Shown here in pieces: positions 24,950-34,919 of a DNA stretch of 64,000 nt. The number at the start of each line of letters is the position of its first letter. The stretch's first letter is position 1. Below the pieces are notes generated by a model. It had not been told where the DNA came from and did not search any database. It worked only from the letters and a program-made list of their open reading frames with translations. The stretch spans positions 406,001-470,000 of the forward strand of contig JAWQEG010000509.1 of the NCBI GenBank assembly GCA_033782935.1, read 5' to 3'. A program made the translations under genes and the position numbers. This DNA is from Petrolisthes cinctipes. Lineage: Eukaryota > Arthropoda > Malacostraca > Decapoda > Porcellanidae.

Positions 24950-25105
24950 TATGGAGGGAGGTTGTTTCGTGGCATGGGTAGGAGGAATCAGAAGCCACCA
25001 AACACACACACACACACTCTCTCTCCCTCTCTCTCTAACACACACACACACACCTATAAGGAGGGAGGTTGCTTCATGCCATGGTTAGGAGGAATCAGAA
25101 GCCTC

Positions 25106-25145
<40 letters not shown>

Positions 25146-25195
25146 TTCTCTAACACAACACACACACACACATTCTCTCTCCATCCCTCTCTCTC
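24770..25195. repeat. CTATATGG hairpin repeat, tandem, with CA/CT runs
   Basis: Three rounds of CCTATATGGAGGGAGGTTG..GGTTAGGAGGAATCAGAAGC with long CA and CT runs. The last round is interrupted: its continuation (CACACCTATATGCAAAGAGC) reappears at 29888 beyond LINE-D. Confidence 0.7.
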
Positions 25196-25393
25196 TCCTG
25201 TATCCTGTATCCTGTATATCGGTCCGGGACTCGTCTTCCCACGGTCATGCTGGTGCACCACCGCTTGCGCCACACACACACCACCTGAACTCCGGACCCC
25301 TACAGGTAGAGTACATTGCACTCCACCACCGATAGATAGGGGCGAACAGGTGATCAGGTAGATATCCGCGTGAGGACACAATGACATAATTTT

Positions 25394-28300
25394 CTACATA
25401 TAAATACCGTCAGCTCTCATGACTGACAGGTGTTCCAGGATGCTGTTACTGGCAGCTTTTCTGCCAGTATAGTGTGGTAGGTTTGGTTGGTCAGGTATGT
25501 CTTGTAAGAAGCTGTCCAGGTGTGTCTTGAATTTATCAGTTGTACAGTTCATCTTACGGACATCCTTGGGTAGGGAGTTAAATAGCCGGGGACCATTATA
25601 AACAAAAGAGTTGATTTTCTGTGTTGTCACGCTGGCCTGGGCTCTATTGTTGATCTTTGGCATGCAGCAAAGCCTCCCAAGTCTTGGGTGTTGACGGACG
25701 CGTACTTTGATATCAGAGGAATCACTGAAGTTGGGTACCAGTCCTTGGATGATTTTCCATGTGTGTATAATGATGTAGCGCTCCCTTCGTCTCTCGAGGG
25801 AGTACAGGTTCAGCTTGTGGAGGCACTCCCCGTAGTTTAGGTCATGGATGGAACTAATTTTGGAGGTGAAAGTCCGTTGGAGGCCTTCGATAAGTTGTTT
25901 CTCTCCGGACTTCCAGGGACTCCAGAGGAGGGAACAGTATTCAACTTTTGGGATTATTAAAGATTTGAATAGTGTCATCATAGGTAGTGGTTCACGTGTC
26001 TCAAAGGTGCGAAGGAGCCAACCCATTGTGTTCCGGGCCTCGGCAACCATGGCCTGGATGTGGTCACTAAAGGTTGAAGTGTTGCTCATCAACACACCCG
26101 AGTCACGCACTTGAGATTTTTCAGTGATAATTTGTCCGAGGTTTGAGGTGTAATTTGTCATTTTTATACTGTTGTCATGGCCCTATTTGACAACCTCAAA
26201 TTTGGAGCTATTGAAAGACATATTGTTGTTATCAGCCCACCTGTATATAGATTGTAAGTCATTTTGAAGAGCGATGACATCATCTTTATCCTTGATAGAA
26301 TGTGAAACACGGGTATCGTCCGCAAAGGATGTAACTTTGGATGTCTTCACTTCTTGGTCTATGTCCGATATCAATATCAGGAAAAGAATCGGGCCAAGGA
26401 CTGATCCCTGGGGCACCCCACTAACTACTGAAGACTGCTTTGAGACACAGCCATCAATGGTGACAACCTGTGTTCGGTTCGATAGGAAAGCATGCACCCA
26501 ACGTCCAATATTGCCAGTGATGCCAAGATTTCTCATTTTGTGAAGCAGGACGCCATGATCCACCTTATCAAAGGCTTTTTCAAAGTCCAGGTATATCACG
26601 TCTGAGTTCAAACCGGCTTCAATTGATTCAAGAAGGTGAGTGTGGTGCTCGAGGAGCTGTGACAGGCAGGACCGACCTCTTCTAAATCCATGCTGTCCTC
26701 GATTCATTAGGGTGTTATGTTCCAGGAAGTTCATTATGTTTTTTACTACAATTTTCTCAAATAGTTTGATGACGTGCGATGTGAGGGCAACTGGTCGGTA
26801 GTTTTTGGGCATGGATCGGGGTCTGCCCTTGTAAAGTGGGGTAATCCTTGCAGAGCGTGTTGTGTCTGGAATTACACTCTCTAGAAGAGATGCAGACCAC
26901 AGCAGCTACAGAGGGATGCAGAGCTGTGTTGCACACCTCTTGAGGACAATTGCTGGGAACTCATCCGGACCAGCAGCAGAGTTTGGTCGAAGGTCTGCAG
27001 CTGCGTCCAAGATATCCTTTGTGGTGATATCAAAGGTGGTCAACGAAGGGTAGTTTGTGACATTGAAAGAAAAAAATGTATCAGGTTTGGATATTTTGTA
27101 TTCTTGTTTTGGGGTACTAAAAACACCTTGGTATTGTTGCTTGAGTACCTCACATATGTCCTCTATTTTATCCATTGTCTCCCCATTAGCGTCTGTCAGG
27201 GGGCCGATGTTCGCTTTTATTTTTGCATGTTTCTTGACATACTTGAAGAAGAACTTGTAATTCTTTTTTATAGCAGCGACAGCATTTGTTTCTTCTTGAC
27301 GCTTCTGCTTGGCGTGAGACAATAAAAGTGCCTCTTCGATTTTTTTCTGATTTGGACTTGTATAGCGTTAATGTTGTTTGTGTTAACACTTAACGCTAGC
27401 TTCTTTTTCAGCTTTGATTTTTTCCTCATTAGTATATGTCGATCTCGCGGGATGATTGACCTTTTGCTGGTGATTGGTGTACGCTGAGGTATGTGCTTTG
27501 TTGCTGTGTTGTAGGTAGTAGATAGTATATAATTGTATTTTTCTTGAACATTTCGGAATAACAACTCCTCAGCCCAAGGTATCTCAGCTAACTCCGCACA
27601 CAGACCATCCCAGTTTGCACGATCACTGAAAAAATTTAGCCTGCTAAACGTAGAGAAAGGGTTAGTTTTTCTCGGCAACTTTTCATTTGAGCAGACTGTC
27701 CTGATGTTTGTTGTGATGGTGATTATTTTGTGATCTGACATGTAGGTGTCCTCCGATGATTGGTCGTGCACTAGTTCATCGTTGTTTGACCAAAAGAGAT
27801 CTAACATATTTTTTTCTCTTGTTGGTGTAGTTATATACTGGTTGAGGCACCAGGTGTCGGCAAGAGTAAAGAGAAGCTCGGCTTGGGTGCGGTCCTCTCT
27901 GCTTCCTCCGGAGATAATTCTTCTCTGCCAATCTACATGTGGCAGGTTGAAGTCACCTGTGATGACTATTTCGGGTAATGGAGCTGACATGTTATTTAAT
28001 TGTGATTCAAGAAATTTGATGGTGTTATTAAAGTCAGGTGTTGGGCAGGCTGGGGGTCTGTATATGTTAACAAGAACTAAGTTAAGTGGTTTGATTACAG
28101 GTGCTAGGATTTCCACAAAACCTGTTGAGTTGGAGAGAGCGACTTCAGTTAGGGATGCCAGGTTTTCCTTTACGTAAGTTGTGACTCCTCCCTTTTCTCT
28201 CCCTGTCAATCTGTCAGTTCTGAAGCCGACCATTCCCTCCATGTGCACTTCAGCATCTCTAATTGATGGTTTAAGATGACTTTCACTAAGGCAAATGGCA

Positions 28301-28560
28301 AGAATATTGTCTTTTTGTGACATTTCAGATAGCATGCTATGTTTGTACTTACGGTTTCTTGGTAAAAGCCCCTCAATATTGCATGTGATTATTCTGTAGG
28401 GGGGGTTTTGAATTAGTTCACTCTGTAATGAGGAACTGTTGGGTTTAATATTGATTGAGGGTTTGCTACAGGTTGGGGCCACTGTTGTAGTGTAGGGTGT
28501 TGTGACATCTGGACTTGTTTCGGTTGCCATTGTGTTGGTGTTGGCATCATTGGAGTCCAT
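25394..28560 (-). pseudogene. LINE-D ORF2: endonuclease and reverse transcriptase
   Basis: 28560-27268 encodes the endonuclease (ITCNIEGLLPRN, ICLSESHLKPS, VITGDFNLPHVDWQ, MSDHKIITI). A frameshift near 27300 moves the reading to 26906-27322 (ADLRPNSAAGPDEFPAIVLK). After a further break the RT proper (26812-26183) shows NYRPVALTSHVIKLFEK, IYLDFEKAFDKVDH, SGVPQGSVLGPILFLI and TSFADDTRV. An in-frame TAG at 26180 interrupts it; the same frame then continues to 25394 with the thumb region (IIPKVEYCSLLWSPW). Catalytic Asp pairs are intact, so decay is recent. Confidence 0.85.
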
Positions 28561-29549
28561 ATAGCCTGTGTTTGTGTTGGTACTTGAGCTCTGAAAATAC
28601 GCAATAGATTGGCCATCTGATCTTGCAGCTCCTGAATGCTCCTCTGCATTCCTAAAAAATGACTGGGAATTGGAGTGGTGTCACTGGTTTGTGTATTGCA
28701 CCTGTGAGTTTCTTGGGCGCTTATAGGTTGAATTTCATCCTTTTTCTTGGTGTGAGGGTCTACCGTTTCGATGTTTAGGTTTAAGGATGGCTTCTCTTTG
28801 AGTGCATGACGCCTTGTTCCTTTCAAGTGTAGGTTCATGCACTGAGGGTCGATACACTGAGTGCCAGAGCCTTCACAAATTTTTGGGTGATAAAGACCGC
28901 ATTTTTTAAATGTTGAGCATCCTTTACCTGGGTTACGGCCGTATTTCTGGTATGCTTTGCAGATCCTAGGGTGTTTGAATTTGCAGTCCTTCCCTTCTTT
29001 CCCGAATCTACATCTATGTTCGGTATAGAATTTGCAGATCTTGTCGTGTTTTAGTATTTTATCATCTTTATTCGCTTTTTGATGATCCTCTCTACTCAAT
29101 TTCTCATTATTATCTTCGGAGGAAGGAGATAGGATGGTGTCTAGAGGTTCCATTATTGAGGTTTGACCCACGTCACTTTCCTCAAAATGTTCATCTCCGT
29201 TTTCGTTTGAGGGTCCTGGTGTGATACAGCTGTTTTTGTTTTTTGAGGCGGTGTCCTGTTGCAGTAGGTTGTCCACCCACGCATATTCCTGGTCATAATT
29301 AAGCTTTTTGTGCTAATCTGGGATACACTGCTCGCAGGTGTGGTGGATCCTTGAGTTAAACCAATGTATCAGGTGGTACGTTGGTAGTCCTGAACACCCT
29401 GCATGAATATATCCCAGACATCTAGTAAACTTCACTGCCTCGATTACACAGGGCTTCGAACACACCAAACATTTTGTGTCGGGTGGTGGTAACAATTTTC
29501 TTGATTCCATCTTTTGTTGTACTTTTTCTTTCAGTATATTTTCAAACAC
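28413..29549 (-). pseudogene. LINE-D ORF1: PHD-like plus CCCH zinc-finger protein
   Basis: Residues 1-78 form a PHD-like Cys/His pattern (CLVCSKPC..CLGYIHAGCSGLP..CEQC). An in-frame TAG follows at IPD-stop-HKKLNYDQEYAWVDN, then the same frame encodes three CCCH-like fingers (CKFYTEHRCRFGKEGKDCKF, ICKAYQKYGRNPGKGC, ICEGSGTQCIDPQC) and a Gln/Pro-rich C-terminus. In this LINE group ORF1 products bind RNA. The C-terminus overlaps ORF2 by about 150 bp in another frame. One amber codon is the only lesion seen. Confidence 0.75.
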
Positions 29550-29880
29550 TGGTTATTATTTTATCATTTTATAATGAGGCTTGTTTGATACCTGGGTCAC
29601 AGTAGTGGAAGTTGAGGAAGTAGTGTGAGTGGTGGTTTATTTGATGACCTGCAGATGGCGCTGGCAAACAGGGGAGAAGCCAGAAGCCAGAACAACCATA
29701 TATTATTACCACAGATTTTTCAGTATCCACTCGCTTAGTTTTCTTCAATTCAACGTCACAGTCTTCCCTAAGTATTAATGCTTAACATATTTCAGTTACA
29801 CTTTCGTAGCCTCTGCATTTCTTGAGGATTTAGCACTAATATAAGAGCGCTGGGGTTTGTTTACTCCAGTAACCGCTTGC

Positions 29881-30132
29881 GTGTGCGCACACCTATATGC
29901 AAAGAGCTTGTTTCGCGACATGGTTAGGAGGAATCAGAAGTCTCCAATTTTCATATACCATCACAGGGTCCTTATGGGAACAGTTCAGTGTTGGTGGTAA
30001 TTCTGGAGCAAATGATTCCTCCAAACTATTCCAAGCATCAGAACACCATTATTTTTGTTGACATGGTCCTGTTTCCTGGCATACTTTGGAGGAATCAAGG
30101 CACTCCAATGTAACTAAAATTAATTAAACCCT
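29881..30132. repeat. Hairpin-repeat remainder plus M6 copy
   Basis: 29881-29965 is the right half of the CTATATGG repeat, ending CATCACAGGGTCCTTA. 29975-30130 is an M6 copy (AATGATTCCTCCAAACTATT, CATACTTTGGAGGAATCAAG) ending near TTAATTAA. Confidence 0.6.
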
Positions 30133-30555
30133 TAATGCCCATGAAATTATCTGTAATTAACTATAATTATTGGATATAATTATTACTACACAAAAATCTA
30201 TAGGAACTACACTACTGAAAAATATTATCAAGTTTTTTAAGGACCCTGTGATCGTGTATGAAAATTGGAGGCTTCTGATTCCTCCTAACCATGCCATGAA
30301 AAACACTAGCTCCTTCCATATAGGTGTGTGTGTGTGTGTGTGTGTGTTTGGAGGTATCTGATTCTTCCTAACCATACCATGAAACACACAAGTTCCTTCC
30401 ATATAGGTGTGTGTGTGTGTGTGTGTGTGTTTGGAGGTATCTGATTCCTCCTAACCATACCATGAAACACACAAGTCCATTCCATATAGGTGTGTGTGTT
30501 TGGAGGGTTCTGATTCCTCCTAAACACACAAGCTCCCTCCATATAGGTGTGTAAT
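30133..30555. repeat. CTATATGG hairpin repeat, four tandem parts (inverse)
   Basis: Begins TTAAGGACCCTGTGATCGTG and repeats GATTCCTCCTAACCATRCCA..CTTCCATATAGGTGTGTG four times with GT runs of differing length. This is the inverse of the block at 21290-21587. Confidence 0.7.
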
Positions 30556-31034
30556 TACTGTGCTATAGTGTGCAGCCCTACATCCTGGACTAGAGATATC
30601 GTGTTTGTCACTATAATATTTTTTTATTTATATTTGTTGTTTTCTACATGTTTTAATAGTAGTTAAGTCTTGTAATTTAAATTCATTCATTAGTTTATTT
30701 ACTTCTTTATTTACTTTGTTTTTTTACCTAGTTATATTGAATTAAATATTTTCTTAAAACAATATTAAGTTTTGCTTAGTATCGTGAACCCTGCTTTTGT
30801 GTGTTGGGTAATGGAATTATGGTTGGCTTAAAGTGGAAACAACATACTTGTTATTCACAACCTTTTGGGGAATTGTAAGATTAAAGGAATGTTAGACATT
30901 TACTGTCTGTATTCACTATAGAACTAACAATTCAGTCTATTGTTACACTTGGAATTCATCATCCCTTACTTTAGTTCTTTTTAAACTTATCAGTATGGAT
31001 ATCGGGCCTTAGCTGCCTAACTTGTCTCAGAAAC
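30556..31034. other. AT-rich, no gene seen
   Basis: No frame with a recognisable domain and no repeat family identified. Confidence 0.5.
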
Positions 31035-31885
31035 CTATAAAGGATGGTCAACAAACTCTGGGTAATTGTTGTTGTTGTTGAAGTTCCTCAAGGTGTCTGG
31101 CCGAGCAGCCCTTGAGCTCCTGAGGAAGGTCATGGCCTGAACCGGGCTTTCCCACAATGCCCTCAGAGAGTGTATGTTGTGTTGTTGGCGAGTGTGGTTG
31201 TGTGCATTGCAGTTTTCAATAATGTGTTTAATAGAATGGGGTGCTGTGTTGCATCCCTGACAGGCATCTGCAATCGTTCCATCCAGCCTCTTCTGATATG
31301 TCAGAAGGGCCGGGTGGTGGCCACACCGCAGCCTGGCCAGGTGGACTCTGTCCTCACGAGGAAGGGAGGAATCAAATGGGTGGATGTCAGGAGGTGGTGC
31401 ATGCAGCTGTGTGTTGTTTCTGAGTGTTTGGATGGATTGATGAGTGATTTGAGTATGGATGTGTTTCTGGAGATTGGTTTGGGGTGGGCAGGGTGTAAGA
31501 GATGATAGTATTTGTGTATGGTATCGTGTACTGGGTGTTGTTTTGATGTTCCTTGGCATGTGTGGGTGTTGTGCCATGTAGAGTAGTGGATGGTGTGGGT
31601 TTGTGGAGGCTGCAGCAAGTGTTTGTGTGCCTCTCATGTCAAGGTGATCCTTGATTTTGAGGACTTTGGTTTCATAGTGTAGGTGGTCTGTAGGTGTGGT
31701 AGCTGTGCAGCCTGTGATTGTCTTTAGGGCTCTGTTCTGTATGGTTTGAAGGGTGTTGTGATGATTCTCAGTGAGGTTTGAGGCCCAGGCAGGGCTTGCA
31801 TAATCCATCACTGATCGAATATATTGTTTATATACTGTGATTGTGGATTCTTTGATGTGTCCGAATGTTGTGCTGGCAATTTATA
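31035..31885 (-). mobile_element. LINE-C, jockey-like 3' fragment
   Basis: Heavily 5'-truncated LINE. Coding (pseudogene) begins near 31880 with TTFGHIKESTITVYKQYIRS, passes VMDYASPAWASNLTENHHN, the typical end of a jockey-type RT connection domain, and ends with a Cys/His motif (CQGCNTAPHSIKHIIENC). Near its 3' end an AAC run (seen as GTTGTTGTTGTT at 31068) precedes the stop. No catalytic RT motifs remain. Confidence 0.8.
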
Positions 31886-32003
31886 GTAATTTATCCCTAA
31901 GGTCCATTCATATATAATAATATGCAACACATTAATTAAGGAGAGATTATCTTGTTGGTGAATTGGAAAGTCTCTGATTCCTACAAACCATGTCAGAAAA
32001 TAC
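31886..32003. repeat. M6 fragment
   Basis: TTAAGGAGAGATTATCTTGT + TGGTGAATTGGAAAGTCTCT is the M6 left arm, cut by the ATCT tail of the next LINE-B element. Confidence 0.6.
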
Positions 32004-32750
32004 TATCTATCTATCTATCTATCTATTGCCAGACGCCTCAATACCTGAAGGAGTGGCCACCAATGAATCGCCTCCATGAACCCTCGTTCCCTGTTAACTG
32101 GCGTCCCTCCTCCCACCCCATACCACTCTCCCTCACATACCTCTCGACTCCATCCTTACACCTCACTCTCCCTCACATACCTCTCAACTCCATCACTCCA
32201 CCTCACTCTCCCTCACATACCTCTCAACTCCATCCCTCCACCTCACTCTCCCTCACATACCTCTCAACTCCATCCCTCCACCTCACTCTCCCTCACATAC
32301 CTCTCAACTCCATCCCTCCACCACACTCTCCCTCACATACCTCTCAACTCCATCCCTCCACCTCACTCTCCCTCACATACCTCTCAACTCCATCCCTCCA
32401 CCTCACTCTCCCTCACATACCTCTCAACTCCATCCCTCCACCACACTCTCCCTCACATACCTCTCAACTCCATCCCTCCACCACACTCTCCCTCACATAC
32501 CTCTCAACTCCATCCCTCCACCACACTCTCCCTCACATACCTCTCAACTCCATCCCTCCATCTCACTCTTCCTCACATACCTCTCAACTCTATCCCTCCA
32601 CCTCACTCTCGGTCTGCCCCTCCACCTCACTCTCGTACACTCTCTTAACCAACCTCTCTCTTCCCATACGCTCCACATGACTGAACCACCTCAAGGTGTT
32701 CCTTTTCACACTCTCCAACACGTCCACACCCACACCACATCCACAATGAT
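32004..32750 (-). mobile_element. LINE-B-like 3' end amplified into a ~40-bp minisatellite
   Basis: ATCT tail at 32004-32026, then CCAGACGCCTCAATACC and GAGTGGCCACCAATGAATCG, a diverged LINE-B 3' end. 32130-32610 is an array of about 12 units CTCACATACCTCTCAACTCC + ATCCCTCCACCTCACTCTCC. After it, GGTCTGCC..CCACATGACTGAACCACCTC + AAGG corresponds to the LINE-B sequence that normally follows the CTCACATACTCTTCCACTCT segment, so the array expanded in place inside the LINE. Confidence 0.7.
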
Positions 32751-32820
32751 ACTAATAAGGAATGTGTTTTGTTGTATAGTTTGAAGGAATCAGAGACAAC
32801 ACAATTGGAACTATGTCATT

Positions 32821-33062
32821 GGGTTACTTCCACAGTGGTATTGGTTTGTTAGCTTCCCAACCAACCACACTTGTAAGGCTTCATTATTTTCCAAAAGGTG
32901 AGTATCCACATTCACAAAATCTATCCAACAGTTAGATAATAATTATAACGGTATAGTTTACTCACCAAATTCATTATATAATTCACCCATAAGTCATTTA
33001 CACGGCTAACATTCTTTCGTTTGCATGCTTACAAACCAATACCAACAACTGTGGAATGGACC
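32821..33062. mobile_element. M5 MITE copy
   Basis: 242 bp, GGGTTACTTCCACAGTGG to ACTGTGGAATGGACC, interior as in other copies. CATT flanks both sides (32817-32820, 33063-33066). Confidence 0.75.
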
Positions 33063-33066
33063 CATT

Positions 33067-33976
33067 AAGACATCATACAAATAGGACACAAGATTTGTTT
33101 TAACTTGACTCATCTGTTTTATGTAGACAGACATTATGGCTGATGACCAAACAACAATATTACTCCCACATTTTGAATACAGTAGTGGTATCAATTCAAG
33201 TATCATGATTAAAATTAATTTAAATACCTGCTGCGTCTCACCTGCTTTATACCACCTCAGTGATGATCATGGATAGACAGATAGATAGACATTGAGGAAG
33301 GGAACAAGAAACCTTCACTAAACATATCATGATCAAAATTAATTTAACTCCCATTTTGTACCATTCAAATTTTTCTGATACATTTTTTTCTCACTTCCCT
33401 TCCTTGTTTCTTCCCAATTACAGCTTTCACAATGCTGTATTCTTTAAGCATCTTACTTACAATCAAATAAACACATTTTTTTAATGATTCCCCACTGAAA
33501 GATTTCATGCTGTGGGAAGCAAAATACAAAATTTCCATCTCACCTATTTTGTGCAACGTTGCTGAGTGGTTCTGGTGTGTGTGTGTGAATGAGTCAATCT
33601 AGTGTTGACACAATGGTTGTAAAGTTAGGGTGGTTGTTGGTTGCTGGTAGATGGTTTCTGGGCACTCCATGGTGGGCAGGGAGGCAATAACCCTGTAGGA
33701 AAAGTAAGGATATCATTTGTTTACCAAAGAAAATGAGGATGACATGGAGTGCTTTCATACATAATACAGGTAGTTTCATCACATACAAAAATATAAAATA
33801 ATCACTTTCTCTATCTTATCACAAACAACCAAAGTACATAAAATAATTACCTTCTCAATCTTATCTATTTATTAATATATGATGCAGCCAAAAAGAATGT
33901 TCCTGTCACAACCTCGACCTTTTTTATGTTCATGACCTGACAAAAAGAAAATACTACAGATATTTCAATATATGTA
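33067..33976. other. AT-rich, no gene seen
   Basis: ATGATTAAAATTAATTTAA and ATGATCAAAATTAATTTAA recur at ~33205 and ~33329. Two short minus-strand frames lack recognisable domains. No exon with clear splice sites. Confidence 0.5.
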
Positions 33977-34352
33977 CAGCCACAATCAAATAGCCACCAC
34001 CACTATCCTTCCATCTTACAAATAAATCAGTATCATATCAAAATATAATCATACAACACCTTATGTCAACTCAACCCCCTCAATTATTATTATGAGGTGC
34101 AGCAATATCATACACGTGTTGTTCTTTATAACCAAGATGTTGATTATTATTATTATTATTATTATTATGAGGTGCTACAATATCATACATGTCTTGTTCT
34201 ATATTACCAAGATATTGATTATTATTATTATTATTATGAGGTGCTACAATATCATACACGTGTTGTTCTTTATTACCAAGATGTTGATTATTATTATTAT
34301 TATGAGGTGCTACAATATCATACACGTGTTGTTCTTTATAACCAAGATGTTG

Positions 34353-34399
<47 letters not shown>

Positions 34400-34486
34400 G
34401 AGGTGCTACAATATCATACACGTGTTGATCTTTATTAACAAGATATTTACTAGGATGGAAGGAAAGTGTTGGTGGATATATGATTG
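33977..34486. mobile_element. M1 MITE with an internally amplified core
   Basis: Left TA-CAGCCACAATCAAATAGCC; right end GGAAGGAAAGTGTTGGTGGA..ATTG lacks the last CTG. Between 34090 and 34440 the family core (GAGGTGCTACAATATCATAC + ACGTGTTGTTCTTTATTACC + AAGATGTTG) is repeated five times, each separated by an ATT run of variable length. Other M1 copies carry this core once. Confidence 0.8.
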
Positions 34487-34610
34487 ATACGGTCCCTGGA
34501 CTGATAATTATAGGATAGAAAGGTTAGTACCAGAGCAGAGTGAAAGACATGATATGTCTTTTAGTGATAAGGCTAGAGATCATAATTATATGGCTCAGAG
34601 ACGGGGCCTG

Positions 34611-34771
34611 TTAAGGAGGAAAATTTGTGTTGGTAAATCTGGAGCAACTGAATCCTCCAAACTATTCCAAGCAACATAACACCATTACTTTTGCTCTTCT
34701 GGTCCTGTTTCCTGGCATACTTTGGAGAAATCAAGGCACTCCAATGTACCAAAAAAGAATTACCACCTTAA
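34611..34771. mobile_element. M6 hairpin MITE, TTAA-to-TTAA copy
   Basis: Closest relative of 11262-11425 (shared AAATCTGGAGCAACTGAATC, CCAAAAAAGAATTACCACC). TTAA at both ends. Confidence 0.7.
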
Positions 34772-34911
34772 TTAAGGGACCCTGTGATGTAGTGATAAAA
34801 TTGGAGGTTAGTGAGTCCTTCAAACATTGCCACCAAACACCACCTATATTGAAGGAGCTTGTTTCATGGCATAGGTGGGAGGAATCAGAAGCCTAAGAGC
34901 CTAAATCACCA
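34772..34911. repeat. CTATATGG hairpin-repeat fragment
   Basis: GGGACCCTGTGATG, GAGTCCTTCAAACATTGCC, GAAGGAGCTTGTTTCATGGC, GGAGGAATCAGAAGCC: one unit without CA runs. Confidence 0.6.
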
Positions 34912-34919
34912 CTATCTAT

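Larger units (their letters stand above)
25196..29880 (-). mobile_element. LINE-D, CR1/jockey-like, nearly full length
   Basis: Minus-strand element with ORF1 (28413-29549), overlapping ORF2 (25394-28560), a ~200-bp 3' UTR and a heptamer tail seen as CCTGTATCCTGTATCCTGTA at 25197-25216. Repeats of a short oligomer at the 3' end are a CR1-group habit. 29550-29880 is probably 5' UTR. It sits inside a CA run of a hairpin repeat whose halves flank it. Confidence 0.8.
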
